Below are positions 10,182 through 20,551 of a stretch of 25,250 nucleotides of DNA, piece after piece. This DNA is from Chara braunii. Taxonomy: Eukaryota; Streptophyta; Charophyceae; Charales; Characeae. The first letter of the stretch is position 1. Each line of letters opens with the position of its first letter. Location of the stretch: NCBI GenBank assembly GCA_003427395.1, contig BFEA01000407.1, positions 435,379-460,628 of the forward strand, read 5' to 3'. Made by a program: the position numbers and the translations under genes. The notes beneath the pieces were generated by a model, which was not told where the DNA came from, ran no database searches, and worked only from the letters and a program-made list of their open reading frames with translations.

Positions 10182-10392
10182 ACCGAACTAGGAGTTACAT
10201 GCGCAAGAAAGGACGTATGATAGACAACATTATCAAAGCAAAATTGTTGTTCATTTCGTATCCCTGTATGGAGTTTATAGGATATGGGGGAGACATACAC
10301 ATGAACATGTTCCAATGTATTTAACAAAGCAACATTGCGACATGCCTAATTGAACACCATCACTGTATTACTTCAGCTGACCTCATACGATC

Positions 10393-10521
10393 ACTACCCC
10401 TTATCCACTACCCCTTACCCCTAATCCCGTACGCCATACCCCTTACCCGTACCCCTTACCCCTTACCTCTTACCCCTTACCCCTTACCCCTTTACCCCCA
10501 ACCCCTGACCTATACCCCTAA
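10393..10521. repeat. CCCCTTA heptamer array (degenerate)
   Basis: About fifteen imperfect copies of CCCCTTA with variants (CCCCTAA, CCCGTAC, CCCATAC). The complementary strand reads TAAGGGG, telomere-like in length and G-richness, and could form G-quadruplexes. It lies about 210 bp past the protease remnant and may mark an element edge. Confidence 0.85.
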
Positions 10522-11640
10522 CAAACTTCATAAAGTTCATACAAAAATCCCGAAAAAATGGAGTTCCAATATTGCACAAAAAATAAAAAATGTCCGTTTT
10601 GACGAAATCGATGTTCATACACATGAACATAAAAAAAAAGACATACAAGCAATCAAAAATTCATCGAGTTAACAAAATTGAGAGGTGCAGGAAGAGAAAA
10701 GAAGAAGAAGATCCGTTTTGTCAAATTCAAAATTAGAAGGAAGAAAAAGAAATGTTGCAATTTGCAGAAGATGAATCCACAACACCACCTGGTCATATCA
10801 CATATTCTCCCTTTCTTCAGTGCCCAACCCTCTGCTCGGTGCAAGCAGTCCGTCACCTCGCACTGACCAACAACCCAGAGTCGTCACCCCGCTTGGTCTG
10901 ATTACTCAAGCAAGGTTCGTAAGTGCCCCGCAGTTCGTCTCGGTCACACGTCAACCACGCACAATCACCACCAGCTCGTCAGATGGCCCGACTCTGCAGT
11001 CACCTCTGCCCCTGCTCACACTCGGTAGCCGATTCTCTCGACCACACTAAATTCAGAGTTTAGATTAGAAAGCGATTATGTCCCACTTACAAAATTTATG
11101 GCAGAAAAATGCATGCGTGCAATACTTGGGATTACATCGTGGAAAAGAAGAAGAGAGGGAGTGCTTACGATCAACATGCCCAACCTGCAGCGTGGGGGAC
11201 TTAGCCAATTTCCCTACATCGGTCCTAGCATGCATCGCTTTGGCAATGAGAAGGGGAGAAACTGGGCATATTCACATGCGCAATAAGGACTTAGTGAGAA
11301 AAGATTTCAGTTACAAACAAGGATGAAGAAGAGGAAGAAAACAGTTGAAACTGGGATTAAGGCGAGGCGAGAAAAGAGCGTAGAAAAGAGCGTAGCAACG
11401 TGCGCGCGAGCAAGAAGCACCATGCATTTACCGTTGTGACCAGCCAAAATACAACGCGCCTACAATCCTTTTCTAATTAAAGTCCTAATTCTGAAGAAAA
11501 AAACAATTACCTACGCGACTGTCCTCGCAATTGCCCAGAAATTCAAAAACTCAAAAATTTTGCCCCGCCAAAAATTCTCTGGCCGAGTTGCCAACAGAAA
11601 AGCAAAAAAGAGAAGGTCGCGTCGTCATTTTTCTCGTGCT
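10522..11640. other. Unassigned AT-rich interval
   Basis: A-rich segments (10550-10780) are followed by a Ser/Thr/Pro-rich open frame (10820-11050) and a second open frame (11078-11326). Neither contains a recognised domain. An overlapping frame at 11098 reads CMRAILGITSWKRRRE, loosely like the C-terminal region of LINE reverse transcriptases, but this is too short to support a call. Confidence 0.4.
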
Positions 11641-11646
11641 CGCTAA

Positions 11647-12047
11647 GGGCATAATTACACTAGCATGTACTTTTGCGAATTTTACGTATGTGAATTTGCG
11701 TTTATATGGCACAAGCAGGTCACACTGCTCACCCGTTTGTTGCTTGAAGCATAAAGGAAAGGGTCGCGACCTGGCCTTCAGATGCGAAAATGCGTTGTGT
11801 GCAATCAGACAGCACAATGCACTTTATTTTTATTTATTTTGCTTTCATAAAGCAGTAGAAGAAATAAAAATGTGATTTTACGGGGACCTCTGGAGGTCCC
11901 CGCAAAATATATAAGTCCGTGGCTGTCCAGGCTGCTGACATTTACGTGCCCATTTGTGTGAACACGCAAACTACGTGCCTGGTGTGACCCGGAAAACCAC
12001 ATAAAATTTGCGATTTTATGAAAATACGTGGTAGTGTGAGTATGCCC
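11647..12047. mobile_element. PIF/Harbinger-like MITE with TAA target duplication
   Basis: The left end GGGCATAATTACACTAGCA (from 11647) is inverted at the right end; the reverse complement from 12047 reads GGGCATACTCACACTACCA. About 19 of the first 24 positions match, and weaker similarity continues inward for about 100 bp. TAA flanks both sides (11644-11646 and 12048-12050). A 3-bp TWA duplication with GGG/GGC termini is the PIF/Harbinger signature. The ~400 bp length and lack of a transposase make it a non-autonomous element. Confidence 0.7.
11875..11908. repeat. 16-bp hairpin inside the MITE
   Basis: CGGGGACCTC and GAGGTCCCCG (11881-11902) pair perfectly around a 2-nt loop. ATTTT and AAAAT extend the stem beyond one mismatch. 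It lies near the centre of the element. A second hairpin, CATAAAAT-TTGCG-ATTTTATG, lies at 12000-12020. Confidence 0.85.
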
Positions 12048-12050
12048 TAA

Positions 12051-12795
12051 GAAGCGTTCTAATCGTCGACAATTGCGTAATTGGGGTCCCATCTTATGCA
12101 AAACGAAAAAAAAATGTGAGGCACGTGAGCAATTAGCTCCATCACTCATCAGCAGGCCGCCTAAAGGCCCGAAGCTCATTCACGCTGATAATCACGAGCA
12201 TCATAAATTTAACGAGTGTGTCATAATACCATCAGGATTCATGACCTAGTTACACCACTTGCCATCTGCCAAAATCCTGAACGAGTTTCAATAGGAAATT
12301 TGATCTAATGAGTTCTAAATGTTGGCGGATGTTGAGGAGTGCAAGGCTCTCAAACTCAACACCTTATACCCTGTCATATAGCTCAGTAGGGGTGGGGAAC
12401 CTTCAGCCAGTTCCCAGAGGTGTTCTTTTTTAACTTTTTTTGCTTTTTCAAGTGCCTGATTACCCATCGCCACCATCAGTAATCCGGAGATTGCTAGTTA
12501 CAGTGTTGCTTATTGTCCTTAGAATATCTCGTAAGAGGTTATCTTGCAAGCTTAGCCAAAAGCACCATGTTTGTCCATAGTCCTAGCTATACTCTTGGGC
12601 AAGGTGCTCATTAAAACCCTTCAAATCAATGTTGTTGAGACCCCCCTTTCCTGTCCTACCTGCAGCCCTGGCCCCCTCATCAAGGTTCTAAGTGACCAAC
12701 CACACGATTGTTCACTCGACAAGCCCTGTGTGGCCCATCCGTGCCTACATCCTGAGTGATCTTCAATGATTCTTCATACTATGTGATGGCAGTGA
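12051..12795. other. Unassigned interval
   Basis: No gene or clear repeat is seen. A 62-codon open frame at 12571-12759 has no recognisable features. A partial A-box-like word (TAGCTCAGTAGG) near 12380 has no matching B box. Confidence 0.4.
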
Positions 12796-12797
12796 TG

Positions 12798-12858
12798 CGT
12801 TTACCTGGTCGGAGTCGAACTTAACAACACCGAGCTCTACCTATTGAGTTAAACATTA
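12798..12858 (-). repeat. tRNA-derived fragment
   Basis: On the minus strand TAACTCAATAGG (12840-12851) matches the tRNA A box with one change, and AGTTCGACTCC (12811-12821) matches the B box with one change. TAGAGC follows the A box as in real D arms. The A-to-B distance is about 14 nt shorter than in a complete tRNA, so the anticodon arm is deleted. I see no poly(A) tail. It is a decayed tRNA or SINE head. Confidence 0.5.
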
Positions 12859-12958
12859 ACTGATTTGTCTATGGGCTGTACTACGATGGGGGATAAGCAT
12901 GTGAGGTGCCAACCTTGTTTTTGGTGGAGGGAAACTACATGGGAGACACAACAAGAGT

Positions 12959-13099
12959 TTAAAAATACACTTCGGACAAAAAAAACTTTCAAATTGCACT
13001 TTGGGCAATGTATACAAGGCTACAAGCTAGCTTTCCTGCCAGGTAGGGTTGCATGAGGGTGTGTTATGTTCGGGGGAATGCCCGAAGTGTAATTTAAAA
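12959..13099. repeat. Small inverted-repeat segment (possible mini-element)
   Basis: TTTAAAAATACACTTCGG at the left and CCGAAGTGTAATTTAAA at the right are inverted copies with about two differences, enclosing about 105 bp. No convincing target duplication is visible. Confidence 0.35.
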
Positions 13100-14195
13100 T
13101 TGTTTTTGTGACTGACAGTGTCTTGAAGTTACCCTTTTTTTTCCGTTGAATCTTCATATGTGGGAAAACCACTTAATGAGGTGATACGAGCAGCCTCGTT
13201 AAGTGTGTCACTATGTTGAAGGGTCCATCTATTGGCGGGAAGCTGCACCAGCAGGAAATCGAGTTGAGCGACCCTATACAATGTACAATATTGTACTAAT
13301 ATGTTTGTATGCGTGGATCGCCTGTACAATGAGCATGATGTTGTGTGAGTATGTTTGTGTGTTGAATGGTTTGTCTATCCTATGTTTTCTATGCATTTGT
13401 TGGACACAGATCTAGTATCCTTGTCCATTGTGTACAATACTGCGTACGTATTTTTGTGGGTATGTTGATGTGGTTTGCACATACGGTTTTCTATATTGAC
13501 CAATTCTAGGTATTGTTGTCTATTCCTTAGCACTTTATCTTGTCGTATGAAGGCATACTACAAGTCCTCCCTGTATCGTTAATTTCTGACGACGTTGTGT
13601 AGGGTGCGTAGGTCCCTATGCAATGCACAAATTCAATGAAGAGATGTATAAAGTTTGGGTTGTCAACCTAGCGACCTCTCAATTGCAATACTGGTGCTCT
13701 TTCTTTTCGTTTTTTCTTTTTTTTTTGTCTCACTCCTTACAAGGCTCCCTCGAAGCCTTCCGAAATCGTTATTTCTCTCTGGTGCACCCCTGATCCCACA
13801 ATCTTACCTCAGTGTTTACCACTTAGGACAATCACCTTTCGACCATTATATCAACAGGATTGATTTGGCTAGACAGCGGTAGTAGGCACCAGGTGTCAGC
13901 AGAACCCCCTGCTCAGCCCTGATTGCAGCATAGTCAGACAACACCTATTTTACAGGTACTTTGAGCGTCAGGTGTGGGTTTTCTTTCTATAAGTCTTAAC
14001 TAATTGTACTAAGCTATTATTGATTTTAGGAACAACAACAGATGCGGCAGGTTAAGAGTTCAAAAAGGCAAAAAAAAAACACTAAATAACACCTTGCTCA
14101 TGGTGCAAGTTTGAAATGACGATTTCGGTCAGAATAAATTTATTTTATTTTCTCTTTCCTATCTGGCAGGGAGATGGTTAACAACAAAGTTATTT
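13100..14195. other. Unassigned T-rich interval
   Basis: AT-rich sequence with degenerate direct similarity between about 13275-13400 and 13430-13540 (GTACAATAnTG, TATGTTTnTnTG, GTTTTCTAT words in the same order). A 75-codon open frame at 13655 contains a hydrophobic Phe/Leu/Val run but looks like pyrimidine-rich DNA. No gene is called. Confidence 0.4.
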
Positions 14196-14199
14196 ACAA

Positions 14200-14570
14200 G
14201 TCATTTTCACCCGCTTCAGACAAGTGTTGGGTACTTGGATGGAGACAATTGAAACGCCTTTCAAAAGCTTCAACCACTTCAGGTCATTTCGGAGGATTCG
14301 GGTCTCCTTACTTGAAATTCCTGAAATGACCCGAAGTGGCTGAAAATCTAGAAGGGTTTCTAATGGCCCCATCTAACCGTTTATTTAGATGGGGGGAACT
14401 GAAACCGCTTCCAGAAGCTTCAACCACTTCAGGTCATTTCAAAGGTTTCAAGTCTCCCTACCTAAAAGGTTTCATAATTTTTTACCCCTAAACCACCCGA
14501 AACTCCTCAAATGACCTGAAGTGTCTTCAGCTCATTTCAACAATTTCATACCACTTCAGAATTTTTCATT
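14200..14570. mobile_element. Fold-back element built from CACTTCAGGTCATTTC modules
   Basis: The arms are symmetrical about position 14380. Left of centre the sequence reads CCTGAAATGACCCGAAGTGG; right of centre it reads AACCACTTCAGGTCATTTCA. A second pair lies further out, at about 14275-14300 and 14500-14525. The centre is a perfect hairpin (CCCCATCTAA at 14367-14376 and TTAGATGGGG at 14385-14394). Arms are imperfect but extend at least 150 bp. No open frame or certain target duplication is seen. Confidence 0.65.
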
Positions 14571-14599
14571 ATGAAACCAGGGGTTCATTAACCATGAGT

Positions 14600-15740
14600 G
14601 GTCTGACACCATGGCCCGCACCTGTAGCTATCACATGTGTACCTTCGTTACGGGCGCAATCTTTTTGTTGACTTTTCAAACTCGACGACGGTTTTTTTTG
14701 CTGGTGCTTATTTTTTTTGTCTATCTGAAACGCATTTCTGTTACCACCGCCCTTGCATTTTGACTACGGTGGAGAAGACGCAGGACATAGCTATATAAGC
14801 GGTACGATCACTTTTTCCCGTCAGCTAAATGAACGAGGCAGAAGGGCATCGCTAGGATGCGCTATGCAACACAGCTTCTTTTGTGTTCGGCACATGATGT
14901 CCTAAACAAGAGTAAACTCTCACATTTTGTGCTAAATCATGGATTCAATATTGCCTTTTAGCCTTTTTCGGCATGATGTTGTTGACGTTCGCATTGAGGA
15001 TAGAGGGTAGCAATAGGTAGATCGTTTATTTTTGGGCAGCTTAGATGGTGATGTTTTAGCACCCGTACCTTTCCCCACTTGAAAAGCAAATGTCCGCCGG
15101 TTAAGGGTCCCGGTAGACACTCCTCGGAGCGTCGTCGGGCTCCGAGGATGAATCCTCCGAGAAATTCTGGAATTCTGGCAACGTTGTTCCTCCTATCCTC
15201 GAGAAATGGCTCCGAGACGAATCCTCGGGGACTTCCTGCGGCCAATTTTATACAATTAAAAGCGGCCCTGGAAGGTGTGTTCGTGGTGCGGTTTGGTATG
15301 TCTGCTCAAGAGGCATGTTGGTCCACAGGCGACGAGATTGAATACGTGGGGGGGGCGCAAAAAAAAAAAGACGTCAAAATGCCCCCGTCCAAAATTTGAA
15401 ATTCGAGTTCCGGCAAGGGACGACACTAGGCGGCAGCGCGGCGGCTAGGTAGTGGATATGTTGTTTTTCTCACCATCCCTTTCACACTGTCTCCTTCTCA
15501 CCTCATTGAGTGATGATGACGACGCACTGTGTGTGGTGGGAGGTGTGTCCGACAATGAGGTCTGTCACAAGGTCGGCTCCTTGAGTGACAACGTATGGCA
15601 ACTTGGAACGCAAGCTTCGGTGGGCGAAGACCTCTGTTGTGCCATCATCCATTCCGGTCGCCTTGAGGACGCGTAAAGTGCAGCTGACGTGCGGTGTTGA
15701 CGTGAACATTGAGGACGCGCATACACGGGGAAGGAGGCAG
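14600..15740. other. Unassigned interval with CCGAGGA-rich hairpins
   Basis: No gene is recognised. At 15120-15235 the word TCCTCGG or its complement CCGAGGA, or a close variant, recurs several times. One pair (TCCTCGGAG and CTCCGAGGA) forms a 9-bp stem at about 15121-15148. A small A tract lies at 15360-15369. Confidence 0.4.
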
Positions 15741-15742
15741 GT

Positions 15743-16336
15743 TTGTGGGTACCCACGTTTTTTCAAAATTCGTGGGTAATGGAGGGTGGTGGGGAAGATG
15801 GGTGTGTGGTGTTGACGTCCATTGAGAAGACGAAGGTGGTGGCGATGGTGCTGGCCGTTGTTGGCCGTTGTGAGGTAGACAGAGCATCCAGCCGCATGAA
15901 GGCGAAACTATCCAAGCGCAGGCAAAGAATGCCAATACAAAGAGTGGTCGACGCCCCAGACTGCGTGGCAACTTTGGAGGTTGTCGTTCATTTGTGCACT
16001 GCACTGGGCTCCGGTGTGCTCCCTCGACCGACGCCAAGATGGTGGATGAAACGAAGAACGGACGGGACATGCAAAGATTTGTGGGTGTGCGATGACGCAA
16101 TGACCACCTATGAGCTTCCACAGAAACACTTCGATGGCGTGATGACACCCCCCCCCTCTGCAGGGGGTGTACTGTTCGTCATTCGTGTGTCCATCTTGCT
16201 CCCCTTCTTCGTCGACTACCTCATCTGGTTCCTCTCAAGAAGTTGCCCCAGGAAACAAAAGTGGAACACGACAACCACCAGAAAAGCAGCACTGCGAGGA
16301 GCAACAGCGGCAGCGTGCGGTGTTAGTCAGCCATGA
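15743..16336 (+). CDS. ORF with possible Harbinger-type transposase N-terminal fragment
   Basis: This 197-codon frame opens with an unremarkable region and then reads PRPTPRWWMKRRTDGTCKDL followed by WVCDDA (about 16020-16105). The pattern W-(I/M)-K-R-R-T-x-G-T-W-x-D-L-x-x-C-D-D-A resembles, from memory, the region just before the catalytic domain of HARBI1-like nucleases in green algae. The text after it does not continue as a transposase, and no DDE residues can be placed. If the resemblance is right, this is a truncated remnant; its neighbour at 11647 is a Harbinger-like MITE. The start codon is not established. Low to moderate confidence. Confidence 0.35.
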   Translation: MWVPTFFQNSWVMEGGGEDGCVVLTSIEKTKVVAMVLAVVGRCEVDRASSRMKAKLSKRRQRMPIQRVVDAPDCVATLEVVVHLCTALGSGVLPRPTPRWWMKRRTDGTCKDLWVCDDAMTTYELPQKHFDGVMTPPPSAGGVLFVIRVSILLPFFVDYLIWFLSRSCPRKQKWNTTTTRKAALRGATAAACGVSQP

Positions 16337-16512
16337 ACAACACAAGAGAGTGGATAGCGTGGGTACAAATCTTGTGGAATGTGCACCAGTGACGACGCAC
16401 GACAATCCGAAACACTCCAAGAGTACGCACCGCCATCCACATAGCGCCCACCACCATGACCACAAATTAAAAATTAATGACTGTTGGAGACCCCACCGGA
16501 ACGCCACGGACC

Positions 16513-16583
16513 CCAAAGGAGGTGGCTGGAAATGACCACGCGCCCCGCCACCATCCAACACCAAAGGAGGTGGCTGGAAATGT
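16513..16583. repeat. 22-bp direct repeat
   Basis: CCAAAGGAGGTGGCTGGAAATG-type sequence occurs at 16513-16534 and again at 16562-16583, 49 bp apart, in the same orientation. It lies just before the poly(T) tract. Confidence 0.85.
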
Positions 16584-16625
16584 CCGTCGCCATGCCTCTG
16601 GACCAGGACTGGACCACCTTTAGCC

Positions 16626-16628
<3 letters not shown>

Positions 16629-16661
<33 letters not shown>

Positions 16662-16965
16662 TGAATAAATGTATTACTAAAAAAAAAACATTGAGAGAGG
16701 TCGGGCACCCCACAATTCAACTCGGACTTAACCTGGGGCCTTTACCCAGTTTAGCCTTGCTGAAAACCGGGTTCAGCGTCCCTTCTCTCGACTTGAAAAC
16801 CTACTTTCCAAAAAAGTCATGAAGCGCAGTAAAAAAATTGGTAAACCTCATTGGATCCCATATGATCCTTATTACGTAAAAGAACGAACAAAATAAACCC
16901 ATACCAGCGGCCTAAGACGGCCTCTACTGAACCTAAAATACCACCGCTGCGCCATTGCCCACTTC
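16629..16965 (-). mobile_element. Poly(A)-tailed retroposon, SINE-like
   Basis: The + strand carries 27 T at 16629-16655, which is a poly(A) tail on the minus strand. About 290 bp upstream on that strand, TGGCGCAGCGGT (16943-16954) matches a tRNA A box in 11 of 12 positions. A clean B box is not visible. The size of about 330 bp and the tail suggest a SINE. Target duplications were not identified. Confidence 0.5.
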
Positions 16966-17264
16966 CTCCCTTGGACCAATTATAACTCAGTCATGGGAGT
17001 CAGATAGCCAAGTACCCTAGGCCCTCTTCCTAACGCAGCGCGCTAGCGCTACGCGGCCCGCGGCAAGCAAGGCCTAACCGCCAGGACCCGCACATGTGCT
17101 CGGGGACTCACTGTCCCCCGGGCCTTGAGCACCCGCGTTCCCCAGCCGCCCAGGCTGGAGTGACAATGTCACGTGGACCGCGTGGGGTGTGGTGACGGCA
17201 GCGCCATCTACGCGAGGAGAAGCTTCTTCCATACAACATCGGCGGGAGCAGACAAGCGACAACG

Positions 17265-17846
17265 ATGGAGAAAGGACTTAGCAACGAAGGGGGTGTGCAG
17301 GGCATCCCTCCTGACCTGCGGCACCAAACACCACAAGAGCTGCCAACAGCACAAGAGTCGCCCTCCCCTCCTCCGACAGGGCAGGAGTGGGTGTCGGCAG
17401 CAGAGATGGTTGAGAAGTGCAAACGACAGATAGAAGAGGCGCTCGTGATTATGCAACACAACTTTGAGAACCTACCGCTGGAGCTTCTTCGGGAAGCAGA
17501 GGAGGTCTTCGACGGATGCGAAGATGAGTTGCGAGCAAGCATCTTTTTGCAACCATAAGATAGCCTTGCCAATGACCAGGTTTCCGGTGACATTCTTCAG
17601 TACATTACATCGTTGGGCAAGCTACAAATGATTTTAGTACAACAGTGGGGCATAATCAGCGTCAACAATTGACAAGTGGCTGAGGAAGGCCTGCAGGATG
17701 ATGCCGGCCACGAACTTGTGCCGACGAAGGATCATGACTCATACGACGTTCATAGTAGTGATGGGCTTGACGGTTATATGACTGAAGCACAGACAACCAA
17801 AGTGATAAATGATGTGATTCCACACGAGTCTCAGACCAAGGAGTAA
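17265..17846 (+). pseudogene. Disrupted small ORF, unknown acidic helical protein
   Basis: One frame runs from ATG 17265 to TAA 17844, interrupted by TAA at 17556 and TGA at 17670. The first part (97 codons) has a Pro/Ser-rich N-terminus, then a likely coiled-coil or helical stretch (EMVEKCKRQIEEALVIMQHN, then LPLELLREAEEVFDGCEDEL). Beyond the first stop the frame still reads well (DSLANDQVSGDILQYITSLG), and after the second it is acidic. Both stops can derive from CAA and CGA by single C-to-T changes. No family is recognised. It could be an accessory ORF of a transposon or a decayed host gene. Confidence 0.5.
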
Positions 17847-17888
17847 ACGGACCTCCTTTGTGGTCAAAGACGAGAGCGGATCAATAAT

Positions 17889-17990
17889 CAGCACCTGTGG
17901 GGCATCGACATGCTTGATGGATGGGGGCAAGTACATGGTCGGCACCTGTGGGGCATCGTCATGCCTGATGGATGGGGGCAAGTACATGGC
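17889..17990. repeat. 51-bp tandem duplication
   Basis: Two adjacent 51-bp copies (17889-17939 and 17940-17990) share GCACCTGTGGGGCATC and GATGGATGGGGGCAAGTACATGG with only a few differences. The length is 17 codons, so a frame stays open through both (HLWGIDMLDGWGQVHGR and HLWGIVMPDGWGQVHG), but no gene is recognised here. Confidence 0.9.
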
Positions 17991-18140
17991 AGCGATGGCA
18001 TGACAAATGCTGCAGCCTCCCAGATCGTTGCAATGATGAATACCAAAGAGGTGCAACTACGTGTGACGCTCAAACCTCACGCCCTGTGCCGCCTTCCATT
18101 CGGAGTGTTTAAAATTGTGGAAGGGGCCCTGGAAAGGTAG

Positions 18141-19420
18141 CAAGATGGGGTGTGCCAAGGACTTCGGGAAATTGAGTGCGGGGACACTGACAAAACTAAA
18201 ATCCCCTGTGTCGGTCCGACTTAGTGAGAAGCGGGGAAAGGGGGAGGGTCCGTCACCGTGTGGGTTTTGAGGGAGAAGAAGGCGCGCGCGGGACTCACGG
18301 CGCGGGGAAATTCAATCAAAAAAGTATCGCTGAACTTCCCATCGAGCCATCGTTTTTCGTTTCGCGTGAAAGGGGGCAGGCAGTGCCACGTACTTGGTAT
18401 CCCATTTCCGGGTCAAGTCCCAACGCCGCTCATTACACAACTCTGAGTCTGACGTGGAAGGCCTTAACCGATTGGCTCTTTCCTTATGCTCATCCTTACC
18501 TCGTACTCGGTAGTGAAAACCCTTCGATTGGTAATGCTTGAAGCGGCGGCAATTGCTGCACATAGTGTTAGGCCAATGGGGCGCCACTGCCGACCACGGG
18601 ATGACGATTAACTCATTGAACTACAATAGTGACGAAGAAGGTGGAAAGTGTGTTTCCACAATAACAAAACCAGCACCGACAAATCCAGAGCATCAAGTTT
18701 TAGGAGGGAAGCAGTATTTGCCGCCGGTCTTGGCGACGACTTCCCATACGTCCCACTCGCATACACATGTCCTCTTCTCGTTGTACGGGAAAGGGCGTGG
18801 TGGGGATACGGGAGGCCGGTGCCCAGCCGGCTTGGGACAATCGGTCCACATGGCAATAGTGAGATCCTATCTAGCATGCGTCCCACATGTTAATCACAAC
18901 GATCCTACGATCTGGTCGGAGATAAGTCCATCAGGCAATCGTCTCATCATCCAAGCATTCTTATTCATCCTCATAGACATTCATCAAAGAAGGTGTGAAA
19001 ATGGCAGCCACACATCACTCAGTTCTCCGTGTGCTCTGCACCCTTGCCCCGTTATTCCCGTGGCTCATTTAGCGTCAGCTAAACAACCATCTCATTCCTC
19101 GTGTGCGAGAGACCGACAAGCATTCATAACTGTTTATGTCATAGAGAGAGTAGGTAGGGAGGAAAAAGCATGGAGCATATGAGAACGACAAGATAGATGA
19201 AGATTACAGCAAGACCGATGATGAAAAAAGGTCTCCGACTTAACTGCTGTTAAACTGAACTCACACCAAAGAATAGATTCGAGACAAGGAGGTGCATTCC
19301 ACTATGGCCCCGGGCCATTCATCCATTCAACTCTGATCACTATCCCCGTACATGCACTGACGATCCCGGCCGTCACGTGCCACCTTCCACCACTGCGATC
19401 GTCACCCCGCCAACTTAGTC
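18141..19420. other. Unassigned interval with one long open frame
   Basis: A 214-codon + frame (18538-19182) begins at TTG. Its composition is unremarkable, rich in Ser and His, with no recognised motif. No splice or promoter signal supports it. A GC-rich patch at 18280-18310 has CGCG words. The interval is left uncalled. Confidence 0.35.
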
Positions 19421-19421
19421 T

Positions 19422-19658
19422 TTGCACGGCTTGCCCGGATCCCACAATCCATCATGGCGATCAGGCGCACACCGGCCAGACTACAGTCAACCCGTCGGGA
19501 CTTTTCGACTCGCACTTCACACGTACCATCTACCCACCGCTTCCCGGAAGCTGGCAGACGAGTTGAGAGAGAGATTTGCAGGCGCGCTTGCGGAATTTAT
19601 AGTTGCGGGAAAGGAGGTGGATACGAGGGAGGATGAAGATTGGGGCAGGGAAGGATGA
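19422..19658 (+). other. Short open frame of uncertain status
   Basis: This 78-codon frame ends in a plausible amphipathic helix (ASRKLADELRERFAGALAEF) and an acidic tail. It starts at TTG and has no similarity I recognise. It could be an exon fragment. The evidence is weak. Confidence 0.2.
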
Positions 19659-19659
19659 G

Positions 19660-20437
19660 GGAGGATTTGCGGATAATCGCCCGACGAAAGTCATGTTGAT
19701 CCTTCTGAGTCCGATCGTAGCTAATAAGAGTCGTCGCGTAATAGGAGTTTCCTCTTACAGGGCGCTTCTCCTTGGCTAGACGGAGTGAAGAAAGGACCAA
19801 CCGGGTTCTTGGGCGTAGGACATAGAGCGGGAGGAAGAAGGGTGCACAAGATAGCGCGAAACGGATCCAAGATTCGGATGATCAAGAAAGAGAAAAGGCG
19901 CGCGGGACGGGAGAGAGAGGGAAAAACGGTTACAGAGTGAGAGTGAGCGCGAGCGCGAAAGGAGTGTCGAAGATGACGAGGGGAGCAGAAAGGGGGAAGC
20001 TCGTATGCATGGCGGCGATCACGAATGCAAAACGAGGCACCAAAACAGTTACAGATTTCTAAGTCCTATGCTAATTCAAAAATTGAAATCCCCATATCCG
20101 AGCGTAAAGTAGGCGCGCGGAAAAGAAAGTCCTACGTCTATTCGTATTTCAGCCAAATTCCCAGAGTTTTCTACGACTTGGTCGAGAACATTCATGCACT
20201 AAAAGGACACGTCGGATTCCGTTCATTTCGGAATTTCTAACCATCGAGCCAAATTCCTAGTGCGCTCACTAAAGCACGCGTAATTCCCATGCATTTCCCA
20301 AATTATGAAAATGGAATTTCAAGAATCAATGAGACTGAAAACACGGGTCTCGGCAAGGCACCTTAAAAGAAAAGGAGAGGGGCCTTGTTGGCCTGAGCAA
20401 AATTCGAAAAGAAAAAGAGAGATAAGGGGTCCGGAAG
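19660..20437. other. Purine-rich interval, possible 5' region of the following exon
   Basis: About 19850-20005 is dense in GA and GCGC words (GAGAGAGAGGG, GAGCGCGAGCGCG), typical of a 5' leader or proximal promoter. No clear TATA box is seen at a convincing position. Confidence 0.3.
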
Positions 20438-20551
20438 ATGGCGCAGGCTCAGAAGCTGGTACGTCACATACGTCAATTTGACTGGTACTCTGCCCTGCGG
20501 TTAGGCAACAACAGGCAAGGTGGGGAGCCTGTTCTTGTAACAATTCGCAGG
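20438..20551 (+). CDS. Possible first coding exon of a host gene
   Basis: ATGGCG at 20438 lies in a good initiation context (GGAAGATGGCG). The 38 codons read MAQAQKLVRHIRQFDWYSAL and then RLGNNRQGGEPVLVTIRR, of balanced composition and unlike the repeat-derived frames around it. GTGAGT follows immediately at 20552, a consensus 5' splice donor in phase 0. Reading on gives a less protein-like tail to 20833. No family is recognised and no downstream exon was found, which would need a long intron running through the repeats. This is the best candidate for a living gene in the window. Confidence 0.4.

Noticed and set aside
11098-11286. LINE reverse-transcriptase-like text (ILGITSWKRRRE)
   Set aside because: Too short, with no catalytic motif nearby.
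12370-12425. A-box-like TAGCTCAGTAGG on the + strand
   Set aside because: No B box or tail follows.
13640-13690. Possible tRNA B box on the minus strand (GGTTGACAACCC)
   Set aside because: It does not fit the B-box consensus, and no A box lies at the right distance.
18538-19182. 214-codon + open frame
   Set aside because: It starts at TTG, shows no motif and has no supporting signals. Length alone is insufficient.
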